DNA of 64,000 nucleotides from the NCBI GenBank assembly GCA_944321845.1, contig CALUMT010000010.1:62001-126000 (forward strand), given 5' to 3'. The notes under the pieces were generated by a model. It saw only the letters and a program-made list of their open reading frames with translations. It did no database searches and had not been told where the DNA came from. A program made the position numbers and the translations under genes. Numbering within the stretch: the first letter of the stretch is position 1; every line of letters starts with the position of its first letter. This document shows positions 54,099 through 63,533 of this stretch, piece after piece. This DNA comes from an uncultured Butyricimonas sp. Its GTDB lineage: Bacteria > Bacteroidota > Bacteroidia > Bacteroidales > Marinifilaceae.

Positions 54099-55133
54099 TC
54101 AATACTTTACTTCACACTCCACGTTCATGCCGGAGCGCAAACGGTTAATGTCTTCTTGTCGGTTTTGGTCCGTGAAAATGATTTTGATTGGTATGCGTTG
54201 TTCAATTTTCACGAAATTCCCGGCCGAGTTGTCTTGGGGAATAATGGAATATTGGGCTCCGGTAGCGTTGGAAAGAGTGGCGACCTCTCCGTGATATTCA
54301 ATGCCGGGAACGGCATCTACACTTATACTGACCGCTTGCCCTTCTTGAATGTTGGCTGTTTGGGTTTCCTTGTAATTGGCTATAATCCACACGTTGTAAT
54401 GTTCCACGACAGATAGCAGCGTCTGTCCTGGTTGGATCAACTGCCCTTCTTGTATGGCTTTGCGAGAAGTCACTCCGTCGCATGGGGCCGTGATGACTGT
54501 ATAGGATAAATTGAGTTCGGCCAGATTCTGTGCCGCTTTGGCGACCTCGATGTTGGTTTGGTTCTGTTCCAGACGTTGGGTTTGTTCGTCTTTTATCAGT
54601 GAGGTACTTTTCTTTTGGCGGACAAGCATGTCGTATTTGGCTTTTGTGGCCTCGTAATCTGCCTTGGCGTTGTCGTATTGCTGTTTGGTTACGGCCTCTT
54701 GGGCGAATAATTGTTCGTACCTGTGGAAGTCTGTTTTGGCTTGCGCTAGCCTGATGCGGAGTTCCTCAATATTTGCGTCGGAAACAGTGAGGTTGTTTGC
54801 CGTGGTGGAAATGACGGTTTGCATGGCCGTGTTTTCCATGAGCGTTTTCTGGTAGTTCGCTTGGGCTTGCACTACTTTCAGCTTGTATTCGGTGTTTTCG
54901 ATGACTACAAGAGTGTCTCCTTCATGAACGAATTGGAAATCATCAAAGTATACCTTTTGTATGAATCCTTGTACTCTTGAATTAATAGGAATGATATTCC
55001 GTCTTACCTGGGCATTGTCCGTGTACTCGACTTGTCCGAAATGAAGGAATTTGGAGCATACCCAAGTCAATCCGCTGAGAATTATTGCGATAACAATGAT
55101 GTTGCGCAATATCTTTTTATTTTTTCTGTTCAT
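54099..55133 (-). CDS. HlyD/EmrA-type membrane fusion protein
   Basis: A 344-residue periplasmic adaptor. One N-terminal membrane anchor (about 11-28, NIIVIAIILSGLTWVCSKFL) precedes a split lipoyl domain (about 40-80 and 210-245, FVHEGDTLVVIENTEYKLKV and ITAPCDGVTSRKAIQEGQLI), a long coiled-coil hairpin between them (about 80-200) and a beta-barrel domain (about 245-335). It links the inner-membrane pump to TolC. Located between the tolC and emrB genes in the same operon. Confidence 0.93.
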   Translation of the reverse strand: MNRKNKKILRNIIVIAIILSGLTWVCSKFLHFGQVEYTDNAQVRRNIIPINSRVQGFIQKVYFDDFQFVHEGDTLVVIENTEYKLKVVQAQANYQKTLMENTAMQTVISTTANNLTVSDANIEELRIRLAQAKTDFHRYEQLFAQEAVTKQQYDNAKADYEATKAKYDMLVRQKKSTSLIKDEQTQRLEQNQTNIEVAKAAQNLAELNLSYTVITAPCDGVTSRKAIQEGQLIQPGQTLLSVVEHYNVWIIANYKETQTANIQEGQAVSISVDAVPGIEYHGEVATLSNATGAQYSIIPQDNSAGNFVKIEQRIPIKIIFTDQNRQEDINRLRSGMNVECEVKY

Positions 55134-55140
55134 ATTGATG

Positions 55141-56472
55141 TTATTTATTTGTTGCGTTAAGTGAACCTGTCGTGTACAGGAGTTTATAATAATTGTAAAT
55201 GACGTTTATTTGTGCGTTCACGTGTTGTACTTCTGCGGACAGTCTTAGGTTGTCCGCATCCACCAGGTCGGTCACCAGTACGAGGTCATTGGCGTACCGG
55301 TTGGCGATTACTTCGTAGTTTTCTCGGGCAAGTTGCAGGCTTTTTTCCTGGGTTTTCAGAAGTTCGAAAGAGTCCAGGTAACGGATGTAGGCGGCCCGAA
55401 CCTGGAGGGTCACGTCTTCCTCGGATGATGCGAGTTCCCGTTGTGCTTGCTCTATCGTGGTGCGTAGCCGGGACAGGCTTTTGGAGTTCTTGTATAGGCT
55501 TCCGATATTGTATTTTAATCCGACACCGATGTACCAGGTGTTTATATTGTTGTCTATCGTGGGAATTTCGTAGGTTATTGGCCCCTTGAGGTTATCTCCC
55601 GCGATGAGGGTTATTTGAGGCATGTATTCTGATTTTGCCACTTTTTCTTTTTTACCCAGCACGTCAAGTGCAAGACGGTTCTTGTTCAGGAGTGGGGAAG
55701 TCCGGAAGGCTGTTTCCTGGAATTCCTGTTCTTGGGATCTTGGTAGTTGACGGTCGAGTAGCGTTGTGTCGGGATAGATCTCTGTTTGTGGAGGTAAGTC
55801 CAGCATGGTCACCAGTTTGTTGTTGTAGATATGGATGGAACTTATCAGTTCCGTGCGTTTGTATTGCAGGTTTTGGTACTGTACCTCGTATCTTGTTATG
55901 TCGTTATTCAGGGCCACCCCTGCTGCTTCCCGGGCCTGCATGTCCCGAATCACCTGCCGGGTCTGTTCGATATTTTTATCATAGACGGTCAGCAGGTTTC
56001 GGAACTTATATAAATCAAGGTAGTAGCCGGTCAATAGGAAATAGATTTCCTGTCGATGTGCGGTGAGACTCCATTCCGCGATTTCCTTCTGTAATTTCAG
56101 GCTTTGGATGTTGTTGTGGATGGCGCCACCGGCAAATATTACCTGGGAGGCTTCAATGGCAAAGCTGTTCCCGAAATGAGGGGACGTGTATGTTTCTCCG
56201 TTGGAAAAGTCCCGCTCTGCCACCCAGGCATTCCCGTTGTATGTGGCAGAGGCCGAGAATTCGACATTGGGAAGATAGGCATTCCGGGCGACGGCAATGT
56301 CTTCCTCGTTGCCCTTGACTGCCGATTCGAAGATTTTAATGCTCTTGCTTTGGGTGTCAGCAAGCAAAAATAGTTCGTTCAGGCTCATGACCCGTTTCGG
56401 AGATTGGGCTGAAATGCCGAAAGCGTACACCAGCAGGCTGCCGGTGATGATATATTTCGTGATATGTTTCAT
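55141..56472 (-). CDS. TolC-family outer-membrane efflux protein
   Basis: The exit duct of the tripartite exporter. Starting at ATG 56472 it has a signal peptide (MKHITKYIITGSLLVYAFGI, cleavage after SAQ) and about 443 residues; a frame start at 56511 would put 13 odd residues before it. Two OEP repeats with long helices are visible (RNAYLPNVEFSASATYNGN near 65-85, SEYMPQITLIAGDN near 285-300). It follows marR after a 60-base gap that holds the second copy of the putative MarR operator. Confidence 0.9.
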   Translation of the reverse strand: MKHITKYIITGSLLVYAFGISAQSPKRVMSLNELFLLADTQSKSIKIFESAVKGNEEDIAVARNAYLPNVEFSASATYNGNAWVAERDFSNGETYTSPHFGNSFAIEASQVIFAGGAIHNNIQSLKLQKEIAEWSLTAHRQEIYFLLTGYYLDLYKFRNLLTVYDKNIEQTRQVIRDMQAREAAGVALNNDITRYEVQYQNLQYKRTELISSIHIYNNKLVTMLDLPPQTEIYPDTTLLDRQLPRSQEQEFQETAFRTSPLLNKNRLALDVLGKKEKVAKSEYMPQITLIAGDNLKGPITYEIPTIDNNINTWYIGVGLKYNIGSLYKNSKSLSRLRTTIEQAQRELASSEEDVTLQVRAAYIRYLDSFELLKTQEKSLQLARENYEVIANRYANDLVLVTDLVDADNLRLSAEVQHVNAQINVIYNYYKLLYTTGSLNATNK

Positions 56473-56495
56473 GGTATGTTGATTGATATGGTAAA

Positions 56496-56514
56496 TAGTA
56501 TACAATAGCAACTA
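56496..56514. promoter_or_regulatory. Putative MarR operator, site 2 (before tolC)
   Basis: TAGTATACAATAGCAACTA is the reverse complement of TAGTTGCTATTGTATACTA, which matches site 1 at 57007-57025 at 18 of 19 positions. It lies 24 bases before the tolC start, between marR and tolC, so it could let the regulator control the pump genes apart from itself. Confidence 0.7.
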
Positions 56515-56532
56515 TTATAATAAAAAAAAGGC

Positions 56533-56964
56533 TTAGATGTCATTCGCCTTTTGGGAGATCTTCTCGATAACCTCAAAAAATGTGGCAATCTTTTCTGGTG
56601 ATATGCCTTCCAGTAATTCATTTGAAAGCCGTTTCTCGATTTCCTGGTATTGGCAGACCACTTCTTCTCCTTTTTCTGTTATACTCAATAGATTCTCGCG
56701 CCTGTCCTCGGGGTTCACGGTGCGTTTGGCCAATCCTTTTTCTTCCAGCGAGTCAATCATACGCATCACCACTGATTTGTTCTTGCCTGTAGCGATGGCT
56801 ATATTTTGCAGAATTTGGTCTGTTCTAGCCTTTATCATGTTCAGCAGGATGAACTCTTCCACGGTCATTTTGACTTCTGCTTCCTGTGTGTATCGCTGTT
56901 TCATCAATCGGTGCAGTTTGTTCCGCAATTTACCGACGGTTGTTCCGAGTAATTCTTGTGTCAT
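56533..56964 (-). CDS. MarR-family transcriptional regulator
   Basis: A 143-residue winged-helix regulator. The recognition helix region (about 62-82, GKNKSVVMRMIDSLEEKGLA) and the wing (KRTVNPEDRRENLLSITEKG, with the family DRR motif) are clear; the flanking helices form the dimer. MarR proteins usually repress neighbouring efflux genes until a ligand binds. It is the first gene of the marR-tolC-emrA-emrB operon. Two near-identical 19-base sites, one before marR and one before tolC, are its likely operators. Ligand unknown. Confidence 0.93.
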   Translation of the reverse strand: MTQELLGTTVGKLRNKLHRLMKQRYTQEAEVKMTVEEFILLNMIKARTDQILQNIAIATGKNKSVVMRMIDSLEEKGLAKRTVNPEDRRENLLSITEKGEEVVCQYQEIEKRLSNELLEGISPEKIATFFEVIEKISQKANDI

Positions 56965-56982
56965 GTTTTTCTATTTTGACGG

Positions 56983-57025
56983 CAAAGATAGCATTATATT
57001 TTACATTAGTTGCTATTGTGTACTA
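56983..57025 (-). promoter_or_regulatory. marR promoter with putative MarR operator, site 1
   Basis: On the minus strand TATCTTTG (56990-56983) is a full -7 match, 19 bases before the marR start. Immediately upstream on the plus strand is TAGTTGCTATTGTGTACTA (57007-57025), flanked as ATTAGT...ACTAAT, an inverted repeat where the -33 contact would be. A bound regulator would block RNA polymerase. The rest of the gap up to the dnaK terminator shows nothing further. Confidence 0.7.
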
Positions 57026-57160
57026 ATTTTTGGTGGTTATGGGATCGTTTTTATGTATTTAGTTGATCCATGGTGAGATGTATTAGACTGCATGGAAGTA
57101 TGTTCTGTTATTTCCTTTAAGAAATGGGATGCTCGAAAAAACGGGTTGATGATTAAAAAT

Positions 57161-57195
57161 AAAAAAACAGGATAATCGTGAGATTATCCTGTTTT
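57161..57195 (-). terminator. Terminator of dnaK
   Basis: AAAACAGGATAATC (57164-57177) and GATTATCCTGTTTT (57182-57195) form a 14-bp stem with a 4-base loop. On the minus strand a T run follows. It lies 20 bases after the dnaK stop. Confidence 0.9.
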
Positions 57196-57215
57196 GATAT
57201 TGAATTGGTTATCAA

Positions 57216-59129
57216 TTACTTCACTTCCTCGAAGTCCACGTCTGTCACTTCCTGGTCTTTGCCTCCGTTGTTGGCGGATTGTTGGTTGGAGGTGTTTTGC
57301 GTGTTTTGTGCACCAGCGGCCCCTTGTTGTTGGGCGTTGTACATCTCTTGGGATGCGGCCTGGAACACGTTGTTCAACTCGTCGATGGCACTGTTGATGG
57401 CAGCCACGTCCTGAGCCTTGTGGGCATCTTTCAGGCGTTGCAAGGCAGCCTCGATCGGTTGTTTCTTGTCTGCCGGCAACTTGTCACCGAATTCCTTCAG
57501 TTGTTTTTCCGTTTGGAAAATCATACTGTCGGCTTTGTTTATCGTGTCGATACGTTCCTTTTCCTTTTTATCGGCCTCGGCATTGGCGGCGGCTTCGTCT
57601 TTCATCCGTTTGATTTCGCTTTCGGACAGACCGGATGAAGCCTCAATACGGATGGATTGTTCCTTACCGGTAGCCTTATCCTTGGCAGATACTTTCAATA
57701 TACCGTTGGCGTCGATATCGAAACTTACCTCAATCTGTGGCACTCCACGTGGGGCTGGTGGTAGTCCGTCCAAGTGGAAACGGCCGATTGTCTTGTTGTC
57801 CTTTGCCATCGGACGTTCACCTTGCAATACGTGGATTTCCACGCTTGGTTGGTTGTCTGCTGCCGTTGAGAATACCTCTGATTTCTTCGTCGGGATAGTC
57901 GTGTTGGCCTCGATCAACTTGGTCATCACGCCACCTAAGGTTTCGATACCCAATGAAAGCGGGGTAACATCCAACAACAATACGTCTTTTACTTCTCCTG
58001 TCAATACACCACCTTGGATAGATGCACCTACGGCTACTACTTCATCCGGGTTAACTCCCTTGGATGGGGTCTTGCCGAAGAATGCCTCAACTTTCTTCTG
58101 TACGGCAGGGATACGGGTAGAACCACCCACGAGGATGACCTCGTCAATGCTGGAAGCCGTCAAATTGGCATTCTGCAAAGCTCTGCGGCAGGGTTCGATA
58201 GTGGCTTGAATCAAGTGATCCGTCAATTGTTCGAACTGAGAACGGGTCAATGTTCTTACCAAGTGTTTGGGCACTCCGTCAACCGGGAAGATGTACGGCA
58301 GGTTGATTTCCGTTGAGGTTGAACTGGAAAGTTCGATTTTAGCTTTCTCGGCAGCCTCTTTCAATCGTTGGTGAGCCATCGGGTCCTTGCGGATATCCAC
58401 GCCTTCATCTTTCTTGAATTCATCGGCCAACCAGTTGATGATCACGTCATCGAAGTCATCACCTCCCAGGTGAGTATCACCATCCGTTGATTTTACCTCG
58501 AATACACCGTCACCCAATTCCAGGATGGATATATCAAAGGTACCACCACCCAAGTCGAACACGGCGATCTTCATATCCTTGTCCTGCTTGTCCAGACCGT
58601 ATGCCAGGGCGGCAGCCGTCGGTTCGTTGATGATACGCTTAACGGTCAGTCCGGCGATTTCTCCGGCTTCTTTCGTTGCCTGACGTTGCGCATCGTTAAA
58701 GTAGGCCGGTACGGTGATCACGGCTTCCGTCACTTCCTGTCCGAGGTAATCTTCAGCGGTTTTCTTCATCTTCTGAAGAATCATGGCAGAGATTTCCTGC
58801 GGGGAATATTTGCGGTCCCCGATTTCTACCCGCGGGGTGTTGTTGTCACCTCTTACCACTTTATAAGCGACACGTTTGATTTCCTTTTCTACCTGATCAT
58901 AGGTTTCACCCATGAATCGTTTGATAGAGTATATTGTTCTCGTTGGGTTCGTTATGGCCTGACGTTTTGCCGGGTCCCCAACTTTTCTTTCTCCGTTATC
59001 CACGAAAGCGACGATAGATGGAGTGGTTCGTCTTCCTTCGCTGTTAGGGATTACCACTGGTTCGTTACCTTCCATCACTGCAACGCAGGAGTTCGTGGTT
59101 CCCAAATCGATACCTATTATTTTTCCCAT
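57216..59129 (-). CDS. dnaK: Chaperone DnaK (Hsp70)
   Basis: An ATP-driven chaperone of 637 residues. The nucleotide-binding domain shows [70 protein letters not shown] and [13 protein letters not shown]. The linker [16 protein letters not shown] leads to the substrate-binding domain and helical lid, and the end carries the usual charged [11 protein letters not shown]. It is a single-gene unit here, with no grpE, dnaJ or hrcA beside it and no CIRCE element. A sigma-54-like promoter (59211-59226) and a 5' hairpin (59183-59199) precede it. Confidence 0.98.
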   Translation of the reverse strand: MGKIIGIDLGTTNSCVAVMEGNEPVVIPNSEGRRTTPSIVAFVDNGERKVGDPAKRQAITNPTRTIYSIKRFMGETYDQVEKEIKRVAYKVVRGDNNTPRVEIGDRKYSPQEISAMILQKMKKTAEDYLGQEVTEAVITVPAYFNDAQRQATKEAGEIAGLTVKRIINEPTAAALAYGLDKQDKDMKIAVFDLGGGTFDISILELGDGVFEVKSTDGDTHLGGDDFDDVIINWLADEFKKDEGVDIRKDPMAHQRLKEAAEKAKIELSSSTSTEINLPYIFPVDGVPKHLVRTLTRSQFEQLTDHLIQATIEPCRRALQNANLTASSIDEVILVGGSTRIPAVQKKVEAFFGKTPSKGVNPDEVVAVGASIQGGVLTGEVKDVLLLDVTPLSLGIETLGGVMTKLIEANTTIPTKKSEVFSTAADNQPSVEIHVLQGERPMAKDNKTIGRFHLDGLPPAPRGVPQIEVSFDIDANGILKVSAKDKATGKEQSIRIEASSGLSESEIKRMKDEAAANAEADKKEKERIDTINKADSMIFQTEKQLKEFGDKLPADKKQPIEAALQRLKDAHKAQDVAAINSAIDELNNVFQAASQEMYNAQQQGAAGAQNTQNTSNQQSANNGGKDQEVTDVDFEEVK

Positions 59130-59182
59130 AGTGATTAATATTATTTATTTATTATTTCTTTCGTTCTTTTTGTTTGCCTTCC

Positions 59183-59199
59183 GTCTTTCGATGAAAGAC
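59183..59199 (-). promoter_or_regulatory. Hairpin at predicted 5' end of dnaK mRNA
   Basis: GTCTTTC and GAAAGAC form a 7-bp inverted repeat with a 3-base spacer. If transcription starts at about 59200, as the -24/-12 element predicts, this hairpin is the very first part of the dnaK mRNA and may protect it from decay. It could also be a DNA operator. Confidence 0.4.
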
Positions 59200-59210
59200 A
59201 TCTATCCTTT

Positions 59211-59226
59211 AGCAAACCATGTGCCA
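59211..59226 (-). promoter_or_regulatory. Sigma-54-type (-24/-12) promoter of dnaK
   Basis: The minus strand reads TGGCAC (59226-59221), five bases, TTGCT (59215-59211), an exact fit to the RpoN consensus TGGCAC-N5-TTGCW. The predicted start is near 59200, about 70 bases before ATG. Further upstream, TGTCATAA (59269-59276) and TGCCATAA (59281-59288) on the plus strand form a 12-base-spaced direct repeat that might bind an activator. The other bases of this 507-base gap (59300-59636) show nothing I can support. Confidence 0.6.
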
Positions 59227-59636
59227 CTCGAAAAAATGATGGTTTTGGCCTTTTCTGGTTCTTGAATTTGTCATAAATTCTGCCATAACGTCAGAAAATG
59301 ATCCTGCGGAAGGAATTTGCGTCACTTTTGCCATGCTTCGTGCCCGGTTGTGAGGAAAGACACTCCCTCTTCTCGTGTGGTAGCCCAGCCGTCGGGAATT
59401 CGGTTATAGTAACTTCATTCTTTCTTCGTTTTATCTTCGATTCAACTGGCTTTTTTAATGAGTGTCCCATGGATGGGGATGGTGGGAATAATGTCGTGTT
59501 TTGCCCGGGGAATACTTGGGGGTGGGAGGACGGAGAGAAAAGGCGAGGAATGCCTGACGAGGGGAAGGGTACCATGTGGTTATGAAGAATCTTATTTGTT
59601 TTTTATAGGATTTTAATTACCTTTATCCCCATTAAA

Positions 59637-62600
59637 ATGCATACATTCATCGTGAAAGAATTACAGGATATGAAATTGCAGGTGATCGGATTCACTGCAA
59701 AACAGGATAATCAGCAAACTGTCAATTTACAGGCGTTTCAAGGTTTTGATTTACAGGTGGTGGCCGGGGAAAACCGGCAGGAGGTATTTCTTCGTCTTTT
59801 GCGGGAGTCTTCTGCGGAAGAAGTGCTCGTGGTGGATTTGGATCGGGTGGCTCCTTCGGCCGTTCCGGGATTTATCCAGGCTTACCGGAAACAGAAACGT
59901 GGGAATCACCTTTATTATGCCGCTTCCCGGAAACGGAAGTTGTGGTTCGGATTCATGGATGCCTGTCTTTGGCGGGGCGATCGGGTGTTGACGGATACCC
60001 CCGTGCTGGTGGGCGAGAAGTCGTTGTTTCTGAAGGCTTACGCTGGAGAAGATTTGGATTCCAATCTGTTGCGGGCCTTGAGCTATAGCTTGCAGAAGGC
60101 CTACGTGAAGTTTGCCGCTTTGGACGTTGCACCTTGCTGGAAAGAGAGTGAGGGAACGGGTGATCCGGCGGTGAATTACCTGTTGCGGTTGCCGTTCCGT
60201 TTCCTGGTATCCGGTGCTTTCTTCAAGACGTTGTTCTCTTCGGCTCATCGGGCGGAGCGGGATATGGTGTACCGGCTGTTGATGCTGGTGTTCGGCGTGT
60301 TTGTGTTCCTGTATATGCCCTATATCAGCAAGGATTTCGGTATCAGCGGTGACGAGTACGTGGATCATCGGCATGCCGGCTACGTGATAGACTTTTTTAC
60401 CAAGGGAGATAAGGCCGCGTTGAATCAGCCGAAGACGGCACTGCATCTTTACGGGAACTCGGTCCAGGTGGTGGCGGCCGTGGTGGCTCGGGCTATCGGG
60501 GCAGATGACGTGTATGCCGTGCGGCATTTCATTTGTGCGCTGGTAGGGGCTTCCGGGGTGGTGTTCATCGGGTTGCTGGGATTGCGTTTCGGGGGTGGCC
60601 TGTGTGGTTTGCTTTCCATGCTGATGTTGTTCTTTTCACCCCGTTTCTTCGGCCATAGTATGAATAACCTGAAGGATATCCCCTTCGCGGTGGGGTACCT
60701 GATAGCAATATTTTATTTCGTGCGGCTTTTTGACCGATTCCCGGTGATCAAGTTGCGCCATGCCCTGGGGGCTGTCGTGGGTATTGCCCTGGCCCTGGGA
60801 ACCCGTTCCGGGGGATTGATTTTGTTCCCCTACCTGTTCATGTACGCGGGGTTGTTCTATATATTGTGGGTGGGATTCAAGAATTTCTACCGTTTCCTGC
60901 GTTACCGCCGGGAAGTGGAGAATATTCTTTTCCTGTTGGTGCTGGTGTTGGGCGCGGGTTATTTCCTTTCCATCATCACCTGGCCCTTTGCCCTGGCGAA
61001 GCCGTTGACGAACGTGGTTCTTTCCTTGAAGGAATTCACGAATTACAATATCGGATTGCGGACGATATTCGAGGGTAAGCAGATGATGTCCAGTATGCTG
61101 CCCGTGCATTATGCCCCGAAATACTTGATGATTGCCTCCCCGCTCGTGGTGGTGGTGGGTTTCGTGGGGTATCTTTTCTTCCTTGTGTTCCGCAAGCGGG
61201 AATTCTCGCTGTTGTCCTTTTTCCTGCTGTTTGCGTTGGTGTTCCCCGTTTTCTGGGTGATTTACCAGAAATCGAACCTGTACGGGGGTATCCGCCACTT
61301 GTTGTTCGTGATGCCGTTCATGGTGTTGCTGGCGGCCCGGTTCTGGACGCTGGTTTTGGCTCACGGGGGTAAACTTGTGAAGGTGGGAGGGGCGGTGGCC
61401 TTTGTGGCCTTGTTGTTCCTGCCGGCCCGTCACATGGCGGTCAACCATCCCAGCGAGTACGTTTATTTTAACGAACTGGTTGGGGGAGTGAAGGGTGCTT
61501 ACGGGGATTACGAGACGGATTATTATTACAATTCCCTGAAGAAGGCGGCTGACTGGTTCAAGCAGAACGTGGATTATAAGGACAAATCGATAACTATCGT
61601 GACGAATCACAGTTCCAATCTCGCGCATTATTTCCGGAAGGATACCAACGTGCATATCATTTATGGCCGTTATTACGAGAAGTATGGGGCGGATTGGGAT
61701 TACATGATATTCGACAACGTGTACATCAACAGTTTCCAGCTGAAGAACGGACTATTCCCCGTGAAGGAGGGTTTCCTTTATTCCGTGGACGTGGACGGCT
61801 TGCCGATGAGTGTCGTGGGCAAGCGTACCTCCAAGGATGATTTCCGGGCCGTGCAGTTGATGAAGGAGAACCGTTTCCAGGAGGCCATTGTGCTGATGAA
61901 GAATTATCTTGCCGCTCACCCCTGGAACGAGGAAATCTGGATGCGATTGGCTCGGGCCTATTACCTGGTGGATAGCGTGGAGCAGACTTACACCTGTGCG
62001 GATAAGGCTTTGGCCTTGCAGCCGCAGTTGATGGATGCCTTGAACCTGAAGGCTTTTTCTGCCGTGGATCTGGGACGTTTCGCGGAGGCTCATCGGGCGG
62101 TGGATGCCATGCTGGCCCAGAATGATATCGCTTCCCAGTCCTATTACATGAAGGCTTGGGTTTATTATCACGAACGACAGGACCAGAAGGCGTTGGAATA
62201 CCTGAACCGGGCATTGCGTTACAATCCCCGCAACGTGCAGGCGCTTGCCTTGGCAGGGGATATCCTGTACCGCAATTATAACTATGCCTCGGCAATCAGG
62301 CCTTACGAACAGGTGGTGCGTATGCAGAAGGCGGACGAGAACGTGTTCCTTTCGTTGGCGGACTGTTACAGCCGCACGGGGAAATATGCCGGGATAAAGC
62401 CTATCGCGGATTTGTTGCGTCGGGAAGGAAAGGACAAGTTCCGGTTGGACAAGATAGAGATCAGGGCCTTGTTGTTGCAAAAGCAACTGGCGGAAGCCGG
62501 TAAGCGTTTGGAGACCTATTCCCCCTCGGATGACGATACGGAATTGATGGTGCTCAGGGCTTTGTATGACTGGCTTTCCGGGCGACAGGCCGCGGCAATG

Positions 62601-62696
62601 GAAAGATTGGAGCAGGTGTTGGCGAAAGACAAGACGAACGGGGAGGCCTTGCAGTTGCAACAGATGATGCGCCAACAGGGTAACATGAAAAGATAA
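59637..62696 (+). CDS. GT-C membrane glycosyltransferase-like protein with N-terminal GT2-like remnant and TPR tail
   Basis: A 1019-residue protein with three parts. Residues 1-165 look like a reduced GT2-type fold: VLVVDLDRVAPSAVPGFI holds a DLD where a DxD would lie, but the usual PxYNE opening is missing. Residues about 215-610 are a PMT/ArnT-like GT-C membrane core with some 10-12 helices; the first outer loop has ISGDEYVDHRH, with the paired acidic residues of the family. Residues about 730-1015 form TPR-like repeats (FQEAIVLMKNYLAAHPWNEE, QDQKALEYLNRALRYNPRNV). It probably transfers a sugar from a polyprenyl-phosphate donor in the periplasm. The ALG5-like gene 9 bases downstream could make that donor. 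The true substrate is unknown. Confidence 0.78.
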   Translation: MHTFIVKELQDMKLQVIGFTAKQDNQQTVNLQAFQGFDLQVVAGENRQEVFLRLLRESSAEEVLVVDLDRVAPSAVPGFIQAYRKQKRGNHLYYAASRKRKLWFGFMDACLWRGDRVLTDTPVLVGEKSLFLKAYAGEDLDSNLLRALSYSLQKAYVKFAALDVAPCWKESEGTGDPAVNYLLRLPFRFLVSGAFFKTLFSSAHRAERDMVYRLLMLVFGVFVFLYMPYISKDFGISGDEYVDHRHAGYVIDFFTKGDKAALNQPKTALHLYGNSVQVVAAVVARAIGADDVYAVRHFICALVGASGVVFIGLLGLRFGGGLCGLLSMLMLFFSPRFFGHSMNNLKDIPFAVGYLIAIFYFVRLFDRFPVIKLRHALGAVVGIALALGTRSGGLILFPYLFMYAGLFYILWVGFKNFYRFLRYRREVENILFLLVLVLGAGYFLSIITWPFALAKPLTNVVLSLKEFTNYNIGLRTIFEGKQMMSSMLPVHYAPKYLMIASPLVVVVGFVGYLFFLVFRKREFSLLSFFLLFALVFPVFWVIYQKSNLYGGIRHLLFVMPFMVLLAARFWTLVLAHGGKLVKVGGAVAFVALLFLPARHMAVNHPSEYVYFNELVGGVKGAYGDYETDYYYNSLKKAADWFKQNVDYKDKSITIVTNHSSNLAHYFRKDTNVHIIYGRYYEKYGADWDYMIFDNVYINSFQLKNGLFPVKEGFLYSVDVDGLPMSVVGKRTSKDDFRAVQLMKENRFQEAIVLMKNYLAAHPWNEEIWMRLARAYYLVDSVEQTYTCADKALALQPQLMDALNLKAFSAVDLGRFAEAHRAVDAMLAQNDIASQSYYMKAWVYYHERQDQKALEYLNRALRYNPRNVQALALAGDILYRNYNYASAIRPYEQVVRMQKADENVFLSLADCYSRTGKYAGIKPIADLLRREGKDKFRLDKIEIRALLLQKQLAEAGKRLETYSPSDDDTELMVLRALYDWLSGRQAAAMERLEQVLAKDKTNGEALQLQQMMRQQGNMKR

Positions 62697-62705
62697 ACGG
62701 ACGCC

Positions 62706-63434
62706 ATGGAAAAAATTTGTGTGATAATTCCTTGTTATAACGAGGCATCGCGTATTCGCTTGGATGTTTTCCGCGATTTCCTGCGGGAACAGGATTATAT
62801 TGATTTTTGTTTTGTCAATGACGGGAGTAGGGACAATACTTCCGAGGTGCTGCGTTATGCCGTGGAACGCTGCCCGGAGCGTTTCCTGCTGGTGGATAAC
62901 CCGGATAACCGGGGAAAGGCGGAAGCCGTGAGAAGCGGGATGCTTCACGTGGCCTCCCTGGGACGCTATGACCTGATTGGTTTTCTGGATGCCGATCTGG
63001 CGACCCCGCTGGAAGATATCCACCTGCTGGTGGAGGTCATGAGAAGACAGCCGTCGGTAATGATGACGATGGGCGCCCGGTTGAAACGCCTGGGGGCCAA
63101 CGTGCAGCGGAAGGCTTACCGCCATTACATGGGGCGGGTGTTCGCCACGGTGGTTTCCCTGTTGTTCCGTATGCCCGTGTACGACAGCCAGTGCGGGGCG
63201 AAGCTTTTCCGGGTGTCGCTTGTACCGGAGGTGTTCCGTGCTCCGTTTTCTTCCCGTTGGCTTTTTGACGTGGAGATTCTTCTGCGGGTGCGTCGTCTTT
63301 ACCCGGATTACGAGCGGCTCGTGTGTGAGGTTCCCCTGCGCACGTGGATCGAGCAAGGGGATAGCCGTATCCGTTTCTCGCACTTGCTCAAGATGCCTTA
63401 CGAGTTGTTCCAGATCTATTGTCGTTACGCCTGA
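62706..63434 (+). CDS. GT2 glycosyltransferase, dolichyl/polyprenyl-phosphate glucosyltransferase-like (ALG5-type)
   Basis: A 242-residue soluble or membrane-associated GT2 enzyme. It shows the opening VIIPCYNEASRI, FVNDGSRDNTSEVL, NRGKAEAVRSGM, the metal site FLDADLATPLED, and the later YDSQCGAKLFR and SSRWLFDVEILLRV motifs of ALG5-like proteins. Such enzymes load a sugar from a nucleotide donor onto a polyprenyl phosphate. It starts 9 bases after the GT-C gene, so the two probably form a donor-maker and transferase pair. The sugar is not known. Confidence 0.88.
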   Translation: MEKICVIIPCYNEASRIRLDVFRDFLREQDYIDFCFVNDGSRDNTSEVLRYAVERCPERFLLVDNPDNRGKAEAVRSGMLHVASLGRYDLIGFLDADLATPLEDIHLLVEVMRRQPSVMMTMGARLKRLGANVQRKAYRHYMGRVFATVVSLLFRMPVYDSQCGAKLFRVSLVPEVFRAPFSSRWLFDVEILLRVRRLYPDYERLVCEVPLRTWIEQGDSRIRFSHLLKMPYELFQIYCRYA

Positions 63435-63493
63435 TCGTTGTATTCCTGTTTAAAAGTGGTATTTATACCCTATATACATTTGTGGCGGGGAAT

Positions 63494-63501
63494 TATCTTT
63501 G
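63494..63501 (+). promoter_or_regulatory. -7 element before cysteate-synthase-like gene
   Basis: TATCTTTG is a full match to TAnnTTTG, 33 bases before the ATG. No TTTG lies 19 bases upstream; one is found only 11 bases upstream. The gene thus seems to have its own start of transcription, apart from the glycosyltransferase pair. Confidence 0.5.
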
Positions 63502-63533
63502 CCATGATTAGGAATATTCAATTTTAGGAGATT

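Noticed and set aside
59130..59300. CIRCE/HrcA heat-shock operator before dnaK
   Set aside because: No TTAGCACTC-N9-GAGTGCTAA or near match; a -24/-12 element was found instead.
59298..59585. 95-codon plus-strand frame (and an overlapping minus-strand one) upstream of the GT-C gene
   Set aside because: No recognisable motifs, no ribosome-binding or promoter signal, overlapping frames on both strands; treated as non-coding.
61752..63383. 543-codon minus-strand open frame
   Set aside because: It is antisense to the TPR end of the GT-C gene and the whole GT2 gene, both of which have clear family motifs. Its product is His/Gln/Arg-rich without any recognisable domain; long open frames are expected opposite GC-rich genes.
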